In this document: positions 7,962 through 17,264 of the stretch, in pieces
How positions within the stretch are numbered: the stretch's first letter is position 1
Layout: each line of letters begins with the position of its first letter
Assembly (NCBI RefSeq): GCF_002135375.1
Contig: NZ_NEGH01000001.1
Coordinates: forward strand, 299,404 to 363,403
Length of the DNA: 64,000 nucleotides
Reading direction: 5' to 3'
DNA from: Acinetobacter sp. ANC 4558
GTDB lineage: Bacteria; Pseudomonadota; Gammaproteobacteria; Pseudomonadales; Moraxellaceae
Notes under the pieces: model-generated
Told to the model about the DNA's origin: nothing
Databases searched by the model: none
Seen by the model: the letters and a program-made list of their open reading frames with translations, nothing else
Translations under genes and position numbers: made by a program

Positions 7962-9329
7962 ATGTATGAGCCCTACCCAATTCCAGATCTTGCACGCGAC
8001 CATAAAAAGACTCGATACAGTAGTTTATGGGCGTTTGCCAAACAAGATCTTAGGCTCCTTGCACTCTTTATTGTCATTGCAGGATTAGTTGGATTTGGAG
8101 TTGGTTATCTTGGCATTTGTCTCTTAGCCGCTTTTGGGGCTTTTTTTGCCTTACAACTTCGATCATTGTATTTAGTCAATGATTGGATTTCTCATCGCCC
8201 TTATGATGTTCCACCTAATTTAAATGGAATTTGGGGAGCATTATTATTTAATGTTTATCGTGCACAGCGCCAAGAACGTATTGTACAAGCTGAAATGGTC
8301 GGACTCATCGATCGTGCACAATCATCTCTGATTGCCTTAGATGAAGCTGTTGTTTTAATTGATGATAATCATCAAATAGAATGGTGGAATGTTGCAGCGG
8401 AACGCTTATTAGGTATTCAATCCTTAGATCGTGGTCGAAATATTTTAACTATTTTGCGCCAACCCACATTTATTGAATATTTTAATCATATCGATCAATA
8501 TCCAGATGGCTTAAAAATTAAATCATCGATGCAAGATGAACATTATGTACAAGTGAAAATGACTCGTTTTGGTAGTGAAAGTCGTTTATTAGTCGCGCAT
8601 GATGTTACCCGTATGCATAACCTTGAACAAATGCGTAAAGATTTTGTTGATAATATTTCACATGAATTACGTACTCCCTTAACTGTACTCAGCGGATATA
8701 TTGAAACATTCACAGATCAAGAAGATATTAATCCTCGCTGGAAACGTGCATTCGATCAAATGCAATCTCAAACACGTCGAATGAATGCATTAGTCAATGA
8801 TTTACTTCTATTATCACGTTTAGAAAATGAAAAAAGTATCGCTAAAAATCAAATTATTGATATGCCTAGTTTAATGAATCAACTCTTTGATGATGCGCAA
8901 GCCTACAATATAGATTACGGCCATACATTAAACTTAGATATTGATAGCCATTGCGATTTAATTGGTTCAGATATGGAGCTTGCAAGTGCATTTAGCAACT
9001 TGATTACCAATGCAATTAAATACACTCCCAAAGGTGGAACCGTCACCATTGGTTGGCATGATGACGGTGATCAAGGTTACTTTACCGTTGAAGACACTGG
9101 TATCGGTATTAATCCTAAACATTTACCCCGCTTAACGGAACGTTTTTATCGTGTAGACAGTGCACGTAGTCGACAAACAGGTGGGACAGGATTAGGTTTA
9201 GCAATCGTTAAACATGTACTCATGCAACATAATGCCCACTTAGAAGTTGAATCTAAAGAAAATCAGGGCTCTATATTTAAAGCTGTTTTTCCTAAAGAAC
9301 GTTTATATGACATTGCAACACAAGCATAA
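7962..9329 (+). CDS. phoR: Phosphate regulon sensor histidine kinase PhoR
   Basis: The 455-residue inner-membrane kinase has two N-terminal membrane segments (about residues 30-70). A PAS domain (about 105-215) follows, then a HisKA dimerisation domain with the phosphoacceptor His in FVDNISHELRTPL and a HATPase domain. The HATPase domain shows the N box (LITNAIKYTP), the G1 box (VEDTGIGI) and the G2 box (GGTGLGLAI). This is the standard PhoR layout: it phosphorylates PhoB when phosphate is scarce, in concert with the Pst transporter and PhoU, neither of which is in this window. A bidirectional hairpin terminator closes the operon against the convergent psd gene. Confidence 0.92.
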   Translation: MYEPYPIPDLARDHKKTRYSSLWAFAKQDLRLLALFIVIAGLVGFGVGYLGICLLAAFGAFFALQLRSLYLVNDWISHRPYDVPPNLNGIWGALLFNVYRAQRQERIVQAEMVGLIDRAQSSLIALDEAVVLIDDNHQIEWWNVAAERLLGIQSLDRGRNILTILRQPTFIEYFNHIDQYPDGLKIKSSMQDEHYVQVKMTRFGSESRLLVAHDVTRMHNLEQMRKDFVDNISHELRTPLTVLSGYIETFTDQEDINPRWKRAFDQMQSQTRRMNALVNDLLLLSRLENEKSIAKNQIIDMPSLMNQLFDDAQAYNIDYGHTLNLDIDSHCDLIGSDMELASAFSNLITNAIKYTPKGGTVTIGWHDDGDQGYFTVEDTGIGINPKHLPRLTERFYRVDSARSRQTGGTGLGLAIVKHVLMQHNAHLEVESKENQGSIFKAVFPKERLYDIATQA

Positions 9330-9353
9330 AAAAAGCACCTGAGGTGCTTTTTT
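9329..9353. terminator. Bidirectional intrinsic terminator between phoR and psd
   Basis: The A-run and AGCACC (9334-9339) pair with GGTGCT (9343-9348) and the T-run around a TGA loop. U-tracts exist in both directions, fitting the convergent arrangement. Confidence 0.88.
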
Positions 9354-9370
9354 TATGCTTTATAGATGAT

Positions 9371-10222
9371 TTAAATTAAATGCCCTAAAGCTTTACCCAT
9401 TTCTACTTCAGTGGTTGCCTTAAAAGCATCATCCCACTGCATTTTATTTTCTTCAAACAAAACAATTGCTGTAGATCCTAGATAAAAGCGTCCTAACTCT
9501 GCACCTTTTTCTAAAAATAAATCATGCTGATTTACTTCTAAACGACCTGTCGGTTTTACTTTACCTGTTGCGACGGTCTCAATTCCAGCAACAATCATCG
9601 CACCAACCAAAACAACAGCCATACGTCCCACAGACGTATCAAACAAACAAACCATTCGCTCATTACGGGCAAATAGTCCTGGAATATTTTCTGCAGTCGT
9701 TTGATTAACTGAAAATAACTCTCCAGGTACATACAATGTTTCGGTCAATGTTCCTGCAAATGGCATATGTACACGGTGATAATCTTTAGGTGATAAATAC
9801 ACTGTAGCAAATTGGCCATTTTTAAATGGTGCAGCCAATTGAGGATCTGCGATCAAATGATCAACTGTAAATTTTTGACCTTTTGCTTGAAAAATATCTC
9901 CACTTTCAATAGTACCAATTTGAGAAATTGCACCATCTGCAGGTGAAATAATACTTTGAGGATCTGCATCAATTTCACGAACCCCATTTTTTAATGAGCG
10001 CGTAAAGAAATCGTTAAAAGATTTAAATTTTAATGCATTCGTCTGTTCAGCAATGGACATATCAATGCCATATTGTGCTTTAAACGCAGAAATAACCACA
10101 TTTTTTATTAAAGGATTTTCACTTGCAGCCAACTTTCCAACAACACGTGATAATTGATGTTGTGGTACAACATTTTGTGCCTGAATGAAAATCTGTTTTT
10201 TTAAATGTGATGCAAAACTCAA
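9371..10222 (-). CDS. psd: Phosphatidylserine decarboxylase proenzyme
   Basis: The 283-residue protein converts phosphatidylserine to phosphatidylethanolamine, the major membrane phospholipid, at the inner membrane. It carries the self-cleavage motif LGST. Cleavage between Gly249 and Ser250 leaves a short 34-residue alpha chain whose Ser250 becomes the pyruvoyl cofactor. Other family blocks are [23 protein letters not shown] and PGELFSVN. The length agrees with the bacterial form. Its start overlaps the end of the sulfurtransferase gene by four bases (10219-10222), so the two are translationally coupled. Confidence 0.94.
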   Translation of the reverse strand: MSFASHLKKQIFIQAQNVVPQHQLSRVVGKLAASENPLIKNVVISAFKAQYGIDMSIAEQTNALKFKSFNDFFTRSLKNGVREIDADPQSIISPADGAISQIGTIESGDIFQAKGQKFTVDHLIADPQLAAPFKNGQFATVYLSPKDYHRVHMPFAGTLTETLYVPGELFSVNQTTAENIPGLFARNERMVCLFDTSVGRMAVVLVGAMIVAGIETVATGKVKPTGRLEVNQHDLFLEKGAELGRFYLGSTAIVLFEENKMQWDDAFKATTEVEMGKALGHLI

Positions 10223-11061
10223 GATGGTGACTCCCCTGTAATGATAGGACTATCGAGGCGATTGCCCCATTCACTCCACGCACCATCATACGCTTGAATG
10301 TTCCAACCTAAAAGGCGTCCAATAATATAAGCTAAACCTGATCGATGATGTGACTGACAATACACCACAACAGGCTGGTCTAAATTGAAGCCAAGTTGTT
10401 CCAAACGCTGCTGAATACGTTCTAAAGAGTGCAATTTTAAATGATTTTGACGATTAAGGGCAGTACTCCATTCAAAATGTAATGCACCCGGTATATGTCC
10501 ACCTTTTCTTGCAGCTAAACGTTGCCCTTTATACTCATCCGCTGTTCGGCAATCCCATAATTGTACTTGTTGAAGATTTACTTTTTCTAACAGACTGTCA
10601 TATTCAATTCTATAAGTCGAATCTAATTGAATAGGTAATAAATTTTCAATTGGTTGAACTTTTTCAGTCTCTGATGATGTCGGTAAATTTTCACCTAACC
10701 ACGCATGAATCCCCCCATTTAACAAACTGGTATTTTTGAAGCCTAAGCAATGTAGATTCCAAATTAAGCGTCCTGCCCAAGCACCACCTTCATCATCATA
10801 AGCAATAACATGATGATCGGGTGAAATATTCAAATAACGTACCAAAGCTTCTAAATCTTCTTTTTCAGGTAATAAACCCGATGTATGTTCTTCTTGTCGA
10901 ACCAATAATTTAGGCTGTACATGAATCGCATGTGGAATATGAAGTTGTTCATAAACAGAACGGCGACTTAAATCTACAATACGTAATTTTTCATGCCCAA
11001 GATAGGGTACAAGTGCTTCAGCTTCAATCAATAATCCGAAGTTAAATGTAGGAACAGTCAT
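10219..11061 (-). CDS. Two-domain sulfurtransferase (rhodanese-like)
   Basis: The 280-residue protein consists of two rhodanese modules. The N-terminal one (about 10-130), which includes [21 protein letters not shown], lacks a catalytic cysteine. The C-terminal one (about 155-275) carries the active-site loop CQSHHRSG, followed by YDGAWSEWG, a typical C-terminal rhodanese motif. Such enzymes move sulfane sulfur from thiosulfate or 3-mercaptopyruvate to an acceptor. The loop differs from both the classic thiosulfate (CRKGVT) and mercaptopyruvate (CGSGVT) forms, so the donor is uncertain. The gene leads a two-gene unit with psd. Confidence 0.87.
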   Translation of the reverse strand: MTVPTFNFGLLIEAEALVPYLGHEKLRIVDLSRRSVYEQLHIPHAIHVQPKLLVRQEEHTSGLLPEKEDLEALVRYLNISPDHHVIAYDDEGGAWAGRLIWNLHCLGFKNTSLLNGGIHAWLGENLPTSSETEKVQPIENLLPIQLDSTYRIEYDSLLEKVNLQQVQLWDCRTADEYKGQRLAARKGGHIPGALHFEWSTALNRQNHLKLHSLERIQQRLEQLGFNLDQPVVVYCQSHHRSGLAYIIGRLLGWNIQAYDGAWSEWGNRLDSPIITGESPS

Positions 11062-11176
11062 CTTCTTATCATATATATTAAATTAATTCTTTTAATCTTA
11101 TCACAGTTATATTTTACCAATAATGCTTTAAAAAAAATTCATTAGCAAAATATAAGATATAAAAATATGTTTATTC

Positions 11177-11207
11177 AAAAAAACCAAATTTATTCAATTT
11201 GGTTTTT
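11177..11207 (-). terminator. Intrinsic terminator of pncB
   Basis: AAAAACCAAATT (11179-11190) pairs with AATTTGGTTTTT (11196-11207) around TATTC. On the minus strand a U-run follows, 21 bases after the pncB stop. Confidence 0.85.
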
Positions 11208-11227
11208 GGCATTTATTTCTTTTAAAT

Positions 11228-12427
11228 TTATTCTGTAATCTCGAATACCTGCTTTAAATAAGCTAAGAAAGTATCGTTATCTGTCATCGTTTTTCCAGGG
11301 CTATCTGAAATTTTTGCAACAGATTGACCATTACATTCAACCAGCTTTAATACAATATTCAAGGCAGTTTGCCCCATATCATTGGTCAAGTTGGTTCCAA
11401 TACCAAAACTGACTTGAAAGCGATCTTTAAAATATTGATGTAATGCCCATGCTTTATCGATATTTAAACCATCACTAAACGTTAACATTTTCGTTTTACT
11501 GTCAATTTTTAGCTTTTTATAGTGGATATATGCCTTATCTCCCCATTCATATGGATCACCACTGTCATGACGTAATCCATCAAATAATTTGGCAAAATAC
11601 AGATCAAAATCACGCAAAAAAGCATCCATTCCAACGACATCAGTCAAAGCAATTCCTAAATCACCACGATACTCTTGTACCCATGTTTCTAAAGCAGATT
11701 TTTGGAAATTTCTTAAACGAACGTCTAACGCTTGAAATGCTTGCAAAAACTCATGTGCCATAGTACCAATCGGAGTAATCCCCAACTCTTTTGCCAACAG
11801 CACATTACTGGTTCCCCGAAATACCTCAGGTACAGCTAAATGAAAAGATTGAACCACATGTTTTTGCCATTCAAAACTATAACGACGACGTGTACCAAAA
11901 TCTGATATTAAAAGTGGAGGTTCTGTTATTTTTTGCTCTGTTTTATACTGCTGAATTTGTTTAATTTTTGCTGTAAGACGACGCTGACCCTCTTCTAAAA
12001 CTTCTGCTGTCCGTATTCGCCTAAAATATAACTCATTCACAATCGCTAATACAAATATTTCAAACATCATCGCTTGAACCATAGGGCCTTCGACCCAAAT
12101 GTCTAGACGGCCTTGTTCATCAACACCTGCTTTAATAAAACGACGTTTAAGTTGAAAAAGTTCTAAATAGTCGACAAAATCACTTTTTATAAAACGTAAG
12201 CTACGTAAATATTTTAATTCATCTTCTTTATATTTTAATTCACAGAGTAAATCGAGTTGCTGATTCAATTCATCTAAAATATCAACGAGTGGATAAGCTG
12301 TATCTTCAAGATTACGACAGCGAAAGTGATACACACTATGCGTTTGCGGAAATTTATGCAATACCACCTGAAGCATTGTAAATTTATACAGATCCGTGTC
12401 GAGTAACGATTGAATTATGGATTGCAT
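11228..12427 (-). CDS. pncB: Nicotinate phosphoribosyltransferase
   Basis: This 399-residue enzyme makes nicotinate mononucleotide from nicotinate and PRPP, using ATP, in the Preiss-Handler NAD salvage route. Family blocks include [13 protein letters not shown] at the start, [15 protein letters not shown], and [14 protein letters not shown], which holds the phosphorylated-histidine region. [14 protein letters not shown] and [11 protein letters not shown] follow. The length matches E. coli PncB (about 400). Together with pncA, about 6 kb away, it would complete conversion of nicotinamide to nicotinate mononucleotide. It is monocistronic, with its own terminator. Confidence 0.94.
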   Translation of the reverse strand: MQSIIQSLLDTDLYKFTMLQVVLHKFPQTHSVYHFRCRNLEDTAYPLVDILDELNQQLDLLCELKYKEDELKYLRSLRFIKSDFVDYLELFQLKRRFIKAGVDEQGRLDIWVEGPMVQAMMFEIFVLAIVNELYFRRIRTAEVLEEGQRRLTAKIKQIQQYKTEQKITEPPLLISDFGTRRRYSFEWQKHVVQSFHLAVPEVFRGTSNVLLAKELGITPIGTMAHEFLQAFQALDVRLRNFQKSALETWVQEYRGDLGIALTDVVGMDAFLRDFDLYFAKLFDGLRHDSGDPYEWGDKAYIHYKKLKIDSKTKMLTFSDGLNIDKAWALHQYFKDRFQVSFGIGTNLTNDMGQTALNIVLKLVECNGQSVAKISDSPGKTMTDNDTFLAYLKQVFEITE

Positions 12428-12773
12428 GTTCTACTCATAAAGATATCCTTAACACACTATAAAAAATTAATTCTTAAATGCAAATAAAAAATGCTATTGA
12501 TATCGTTTTAACACTTTTAGCTTATATTTTGTTTATTTTTTATCTCTATTAATTTTGAACCTGAAACTTTAACCCTTGATCATTCTCTCTACCATTTTAA
12601 CAACAGATGGTAAACAATATGCTGAATAGATTCCGTTTGCCTCTATCTAATCAAATTTCATTTTTTTCAATTCTAAAGATATTTAATTTCAGTTTTAAAA
12701 CCTGATAACTTTTGTACCCTTAACTCTCGTTTTGCTACAATCATGCTCGACAAAATATTATAAACGGTAAGCT
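12428..12773. other. Divergent promoter region between pncB and dtd
   Basis: No coding region seen in these 346 AT-rich bases. A plausible dtd promoter is described separately. The pncB half contains no element I can name. Confidence 0.5.
12712..12741 (+). promoter_or_regulatory. Likely sigma-70 promoter for dtd
   Basis: TTGTAC (12712-12717) and TACAAT (12736-12741) are spaced 18 bases apart and lie 32 bases before the dtd start. The match to the -35/-10 consensus is reasonable; the assignment is by eye. Confidence 0.45.
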
Positions 12774-13214
12774 ATGCGCGCATTATTACAACGGGTTGTT
12801 GAAGCTAAAGTCATTGTCAATAATGAAGTTACAGGTCAAATCGGACACGGAATTTTAGTTTTTTTAGGTCTTGGAAAAGATGATAATCTAGAAAAGGGTA
12901 AAAAACTGATTGATAAAATATTAAAATATCGTTTCTTTGATGATGAGCAAGGGAAAATGGGCTGGAACGTCAGCCAAGCCAATGGTAGTGTATTAATTGT
13001 TTCCCAATTTACATTGATGGCCCAAACACAAAAGGGTTTACGTCCAGATTTTGGTCCAGCAATGCCTCCATCAGAAGCAAAAGCACTCTATGAAGAATTA
13101 GTTGATTACGCTCAATCTTTATTTCCCAATATTGAAACAGGCATCTTTGCTGCTGACATGAAAGTACATCTCATTAACGATGGTCCAGTCACATTTAATT
13201 TAGAAATTGAATAA
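12774..13214 (+). CDS. dtd: D-aminoacyl-tRNA deacylase
   Basis: The 146-residue protein removes D-amino acids (and glycine from mischarged tRNA-Ala) from tRNAs, a proofreading step of translation in the cytoplasm. It shows the DTD motifs SQFTLMA (the SQxxL signature) and NDGPVTFNLEIE with the cross-subunit Gly-Pro dipeptide. The start MRALLQRVVEAKV is the standard N terminus. GGTAAG eight bases upstream can serve as ribosome binding site. It forms its own transcription unit, with a terminator immediately after. Confidence 0.95.
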   Translation: MRALLQRVVEAKVIVNNEVTGQIGHGILVFLGLGKDDNLEKGKKLIDKILKYRFFDDEQGKMGWNVSQANGSVLIVSQFTLMAQTQKGLRPDFGPAMPPSEAKALYEELVDYAQSLFPNIETGIFAADMKVHLINDGPVTFNLEIE

Positions 13215-13225
13215 ACCAATCTTGA

Positions 13226-13257
13226 AAAGCCCTCATAAAAATAGAGGGCTTTATTTT
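13226..13257. terminator. Terminator between dtd and the convergent SCP2 gene
   Basis: AAAGCCCTC (13226-13234) pairs with GAGGGCTTT (13244-13252), followed by a T-rich tail on the plus strand. Confidence 0.85.
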
Positions 13258-13267
13258 TTATTTAAAA

Positions 13268-13747
13268 TTAGCGACCTGTTTTACTTTTAATAAATTTACG
13301 TGCTACTGCAATTTTCTCTTTCACAGGTTTCGGTAATCTTGGTGGAATTAATTTGGCAGCTTGATTGAACCAAACCAGTAAACCAAAGTCACCTTCCATT
13401 TTAATCGAACCATCTTGCATGCCTGCCATGAAAAGAGAAGCATCACCTTTAATCAAGGTTTTTACACCTTGCTCACTATCTGCAAATTGCAAAGTGAAGT
13501 CTGCAGGTTGCGAATTTCCTGATGCAGTACTGATATGTCCATGATCAACAATAATTTGACGAGCAACACCTAAATCCGTTCCAATTTGAATGCGAAACTG
13601 ACGTTCATGAACTAATTCGATAAATTTAGGATTCGTACGAGAAAGTTGTTTCATACGTAGCACTAAACCCGCAACAAGAAGATCTAATGGATCTGTACTA
13701 ACGTCAATTAATGGAAGTTTCACGACAGGGATCGAAGAAAGATTCAT
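13268..13747 (-). CDS. SCP2 sterol-binding-domain-like protein
   Basis: The 159-residue protein has an SCP2-type lipid-binding fold signature in its C-terminal two thirds. After DFTLQFADSEQGVKTLIKG it reads DASLFMAGMQDGSIKMEGDFG, the pattern of the SCP2 core. There is no signal peptide, so it should be cytoplasmic. The bacterial UbiJ protein, a ubiquinone-assembly factor, also has an SCP2 domain, but this protein is shorter and not next to ubiE or ubiB, so I do not use that name. The ligand and pathway are unknown. Confidence 0.72.
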   Translation of the reverse strand: MNLSSIPVVKLPLIDVSTDPLDLLVAGLVLRMKQLSRTNPKFIELVHERQFRIQIGTDLGVARQIIVDHGHISTASGNSQPADFTLQFADSEQGVKTLIKGDASLFMAGMQDGSIKMEGDFGLLVWFNQAAKLIPPRLPKPVKEKIAVARKFIKSKTGR

Positions 13748-13850
13748 GACAGTTAAGCCTATTGTAATTTTTAAAAAGTAAACATGAACATGCTACCACA
13801 GCATTCTAATTTTTTAGCTTAAATTTGTACGACATTCACTACTTTAATGC

Positions 13851-13879
13851 AAAAAAAATGTACGCACTCGTACATTTTT
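13851..13879 (-). terminator. Intrinsic terminator of the small membrane-protein gene
   Basis: AAAAATGTACG (13854-13864) pairs with CGTACATTTTT (13869-13879) around CACT. The A-run at 13851-13858 gives a U-tract on the minus-strand transcript. Confidence 0.85.
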
Positions 13880-13901
13880 AACGCTTTATTTTCAAATATT
13901 A

Positions 13902-14240
13902 TTAGCGACTAGAATATTGTTGACTCTCATCTTCATGTACAGGCGTGTGTTCAATATAATGTCGTTTTGCTGTAGCTGTACGTTCTGCTTTACGGTCTTC
14001 TCTTATCAGTAATAACGTCATGCATATCATTGCAAAACAAATTGCAGATAAATAACTATATGTTACTGGCCATTCAAGAACCACTTGCACGCTATATCGA
14101 ACTGATTCAAGTAATCCCCAAAAGATCATGCCCGCTAACATAAAATTTAACCACCGACGATAAGGAGAAAAGAAAACAGCAATCAAAGCAGCGGCCAATA
14201 AGCTTAAGCCCAATATACTTGCTAAATTCGCTGTGGTCAT
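13902..14240 (-). CDS. Small inner-membrane protein, function unknown
   Basis: The 112-residue protein has three predicted membrane helices, at about residues 5-25, 33-52 and 60-78 (LSLLAAALIAVFF, FMLAGMIFWGLL and AICFAMICMTLLLI). A charged cytosolic tail with HYIEHTPVHEDESQQ follows. An in-frame ATG lies four codons upstream, but GGAGG at 14246-14250 sits five bases before the ATG at 14240, inside that extension, so 14240 is the real start. I do not recognise a family; it looks like a conserved Acinetobacter protein of unknown function. It is monocistronic with its own terminator. Confidence 0.75.
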   Translation of the reverse strand: MTTANLASILGLSLLAAALIAVFFSPYRRWLNFMLAGMIFWGLLESVRYSVQVVLEWPVTYSYLSAICFAMICMTLLLIREDRKAERTATAKRHYIEHTPVHEDESQQYSSR

Positions 14241-14326
14241 AAAAACCTCCATTAAGCTGGACAGAATACAATTTTAATCTTTCATTCCACTCCTCTTATT
14301 ACTTTTTTTAAATAATAAGACTGGGT

Positions 14327-14355
14327 TTGTCTAACGCTTACCAGTGCATTATGAT
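14327..14355 (+). promoter_or_regulatory. Sigma-70-like promoter facing right
   Basis: TTGTCT (14327-14332), a 17-base spacer and TATGAT (14350-14355) form a good promoter match. No annotated gene lies downstream on this strand before serB, which is on the opposite strand. Confidence 0.45.
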
Positions 14356-14361
14356 CAGTTT

Positions 14362-14512
14362 TTATAAGAAAAAAAGAGCTGTATTTTTATTAAACGACAT
14401 ATCTTGTCGCTATATTATATTGTAATTACATTTTTTTACTGATCGAGATTATGAAAAATCAAGTCACTCCTATATTCGAGTGTCATTACAAAAAAATACA
14501 CCGTATTTTTTT
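14362..14512 (+). ncRNA. Candidate short transcript with terminator (possible 32-codon ORF)
   Basis: A good promoter match ends at 14355, and the hairpin AAAAAATAC ACC GTATTTTTT (14491-14511) ends in a U-run. The predicted RNA of about 150 nt contains two small stems, CGACA/TGTCG near 14396-14409 and CACTC/GAGTG near 14464-14481. A 32-codon ORF (14451-14549), starting MKNQVTPIFECHYKK with GAG five bases upstream, overlaps and extends past the hairpin. Coding and non-coding readings therefore compete. The evidence is structural only. Confidence 0.3.
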
Positions 14513-14598
14513 ACTGAAAAAAAAAATTTTCAATCCTAATTATTGTTGATTTATATTCTTATGTGACATCTCCATCATCTTTGTTTTTACGACATTTT

Positions 14599-14628
14599 TA
14601 AAAAAAAGTGTGACTAATTAGCCACACT
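14599..14628 (-). terminator. Intrinsic terminator of serB
   Basis: AGTGTG at 14607-14612 and CACACT at 14623-14628 extend into CTAA/TTAG to give an 11-base stem with one wobble in the minus-strand RNA. The A-run at 14599-14607 supplies the U-tract. Confidence 0.75.
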
Positions 14629-14663
14629 AATAAAAACGATGTATCGCTGATGCAAGAAGTTCA

Positions 14664-15884
14664 TCATGCACGTGTTAGATCTTTATCATGTACCCCTAAT
14701 AAATAAAGAACACCGTCTAAGCCAACACTTGAAATTGCTTGATTTGCATTTTGTCTAACCAATGGTTTTGCTCTAAAGGCAACCCCTAAACCTGCGATTG
14801 AAAGCATAGGTAAGTCATTTGCTCCATCACCTACTGCAATTGCTTGCTCTAACGAAATGCCCATTTCTTCAGCAATTTGTCTCAATAAGAATGCTTTACG
14901 CGCGCCATCAACAATATGACCTTTAACTTCACCAGTCACTACCCCATTTTGTACATCTAAAATATTGGCATGAACTTCATCAATTCCAAGTTTTGTCTGT
15001 AAATATTCGGCAAAATACTGAAACCCCCCAGACAAAATTGCAGTCCGATACCCCAAAGCTTTTAACGTTGAAATTAAATATTCTGCTCCTTCGGTCACTG
15101 TTAAGCGCTCCGCTATTTTAGGAAGTACAGATGCATCCATTCCTTTGAGTAAGGCAACACGCGCTCTAAAACTTTGTTGAAAATCTAACTCACCTTGCAT
15201 AGCGCGTTCAGTGATTTCAGCAACTTGTTCACCTACACCAGCTTGTATTGCTAATTCATCAATGACTTCTTGCTCTATAAGGGTTGAGTCCATATCAAAA
15301 CAAACTAAACGTCGATTACGACGATAGATATTATCTTCCTGAACAGCAACATCTACATTTAATTCACTTGATAAGCTCAAACATGCTGCACGCATTGCTG
15401 CTGCATCCAACATTTGCCCACTTAAACCAAACTGTATACAAGCACGTTTTGGTTTCGTTGATGACTCATCTAATGATGGGCGTCCAGATAATCGTGTTAC
15501 TGTTTCTATATTAAAGCCTTGGCTAGACACAATTTTTGTGACAGCTTGTAAATGTTCAGCCTCTAATTCTGGAGCTAAAGCAGTCACAATATAACGAGTT
15601 CTACCACCTTCATTGACCCATTGTGCATAATCTGATGTAGATATTGGTTTAAAACGCACTGTTAAGCCAATTTCATGTGCTAAAATCAAAATATCCTTCA
15701 TGGCTAGGGCTGTTGCAGTCTGATCATCAGATGATACAACAATACCTAAGGTCAGCTGATTATGTATCACAGCTTGACCTACATCGAGGATTTGTAAGGA
15801 TTGAGCGGACAAAACCTGCATTAATCGGGTGAATTGATTAGGTTGGTCGGGTCCTAAAAATGATATAAGAATGATTTCTCGCAT
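14664..15884 (-). CDS. serB: Phosphoserine phosphatase with N-terminal ACT region
   Basis: The 406-residue protein catalyses the last step of serine synthesis, hydrolysing O-phospho-L-serine. The C-terminal HAD domain (about 185-400) has the nucleophile motif DMDSTLIEQEVIDELA, motif II SGGF and the motif III/IV region VGDGANDLPML. The N-terminal part (about 1-170) is a long ACT-like regulatory segment, giving the extended form of SerB seen in Pseudomonas and Acinetobacter rather than the shorter enteric enzyme. A ytjB/smp-like gene starts 77 bases away on the opposite strand, the same divergent arrangement as E. coli serB-ytjB. Confidence 0.94.
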   Translation of the reverse strand: MREIILISFLGPDQPNQFTRLMQVLSAQSLQILDVGQAVIHNQLTLGIVVSSDDQTATALAMKDILILAHEIGLTVRFKPISTSDYAQWVNEGGRTRYIVTALAPELEAEHLQAVTKIVSSQGFNIETVTRLSGRPSLDESSTKPKRACIQFGLSGQMLDAAAMRAACLSLSSELNVDVAVQEDNIYRRNRRLVCFDMDSTLIEQEVIDELAIQAGVGEQVAEITERAMQGELDFQQSFRARVALLKGMDASVLPKIAERLTVTEGAEYLISTLKALGYRTAILSGGFQYFAEYLQTKLGIDEVHANILDVQNGVVTGEVKGHIVDGARKAFLLRQIAEEMGISLEQAIAVGDGANDLPMLSIAGLGVAFRAKPLVRQNANQAISSVGLDGVLYLLGVHDKDLTRA

Positions 15885-15961
15885 GAATTGACTCTGGTCT
15901 GAGCTACAACTATTGTAAGAATCATAATCGAAATTCAGTAAAATTACTTTGGAAGTTTACG

Positions 15962-17218
15962 TTGAATGCGCCTAGACAAGGGCTATTTGCTAGCCTATTA
16001 ATTGTTAGTTTTATTTTGCAAACCTTTATTTTGGTTCTTGCAACAACTCATCAGTTAAATGAAAACCGTGCCAATCAGGGACAATTGGTTACGAGTCAAT
16101 TGGTTACCGATAGTCTTTCTGAACTTGAACCTGCAAATACAGTATCGCTTGCATTACTGGTGGATCGTTATGCGACAAATCCAAATATTGCCTCAATTCG
16201 AATTTTGAATGCAAATAATCAAGTGCTTGCAACTGGTGGAATGTCAAAAACACGCCCAGGTGAGATATTCGTTCGTGATGCTTTACTGAATGAAAAGAAA
16301 ATTGGTGCAATAGAAATTACGTTAATTAAGCCAAGTATTGGTGAAATTTTACGTACTCAATGGTTGGCAATATTGGCTTCATTCATCATTCATGTTCTAC
16401 TTTGGTTAGCTTACCGCGCTATTGCTCGTCCAAGTCGGACAGAATATTTAGCACGTATTAATAACGAAGCACGTCTTAAACATGAATTACAAACACTTAC
16501 TCAGGCACTAGAGCAAGAAAAACACAATACAGCCGTTGCAATCGCACAAGTTCAACACAATACACCTCCAACATTAAAAGTCACCAAAGATCTATCATCT
16601 GAATATCAAAACGATCATCATCTCGCACTGAATATTCAGTTCTATGATCCGAAACAGCTTTTAGAAACTGTAACTCCCTCTGTATCTATTCCTTATTTTA
16701 ATCTTTGCCAAATTTTCTTAAATAAAAGTATTGAACGCTGTGTTCAACATTATAAATTGAATTGCTCAGATCTTAAGACCATTCAAGCCTTTTCTACTGA
16801 TGGTGCAATCATTTCAATTCCTGCCGATAAGCCTGATGCAGCTAAATGCTTAACGATGATTAGTACTGTATTTCAACTCCTTTCTGAAGTGCTCTACAAA
16901 CGTTATCGTGAAGATAAACGCTTTGTTTTACAAACACGAAGCGCGGTTTCAAGTAGTGTGGAATCTATGCAACTCTCAGCGGCACAGGCAGCGGTACGTT
17001 TAGCAACTCAGCTCTCAGCAAAAGAAAGTGCTGTTCACTTATCAAACGAATTATTAAAAACATTGTCTAATCATTATGAGTTGATGAGTTTACCGTCTCC
17101 AACCAATGTACTCACTCGTCATGCTTTTATGATTAATGGAATGGATAGTGAATATGCCGAGTTGGCTCAAAATATTCGTACAGAAATTTTAAAAGCGAAA
17201 CAATCTAAAGCCTCTTAA
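15962..17218 (+). CDS. AhpA/YtjB (Smp)-like membrane protein
   Basis: The 418-residue protein has one N-terminal membrane helix (about 8-28), a periplasmic domain of roughly 100 residues, a second helix (about 135-150) and a coiled-coil-like stretch (165-195). A cytosolic C-terminal domain follows. Its place divergent from serB, together with the two-helix N-terminal layout, fits the AhpA/YtjB (Smp) family of unknown function. The start appears to be TTG at 15962, with GGAAG about nine bases upstream. The nearby ATG at 15966 is out of frame and closes after 11 codons, and no in-frame ATG exists before about residue 95. Acinetobacter homologues are usually just called hypothetical. Confidence 0.6.
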   Translation: MNAPRQGLFASLLIVSFILQTFILVLATTHQLNENRANQGQLVTSQLVTDSLSELEPANTVSLALLVDRYATNPNIASIRILNANNQVLATGGMSKTRPGEIFVRDALLNEKKIGAIEITLIKPSIGEILRTQWLAILASFIIHVLLWLAYRAIARPSRTEYLARINNEARLKHELQTLTQALEQEKHNTAVAIAQVQHNTPPTLKVTKDLSSEYQNDHHLALNIQFYDPKQLLETVTPSVSIPYFNLCQIFLNKSIERCVQHYKLNCSDLKTIQAFSTDGAIISIPADKPDAAKCLTMISTVFQLLSEVLYKRYREDKRFVLQTRSAVSSSVESMQLSAAQAAVRLATQLSAKESAVHLSNELLKTLSNHYELMSLPSPTNVLTRHAFMINGMDSEYAELAQNIRTEILKAKQSKAS

Positions 17219-17227
17219 AAAAAGTGA

Positions 17228-17264
17228 ATAATAAAAGCCTGCAAATGCAGGCTTTTATTATTTT
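17228..17264. terminator. Bidirectional terminator between the YtjB-like and BASS genes
   Basis: The stem ATAATAAAAGCCTGC (17229-17243) pairs with GCAGGCTTTTATTAT (17247-17261), with T-rich flanks in both directions between convergent genes. Confidence 0.85.

Larger units (their letters stand above)
14253..14663. other. Gap between two minus-strand genes with a plus-strand transcript candidate
   Basis: The gap holds the serB terminator (14599-14628), a strong plus-strand promoter match (14327-14355) and a terminator-like hairpin (14490-14512). The last two could define a short RNA, described separately. Confidence 0.5.
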
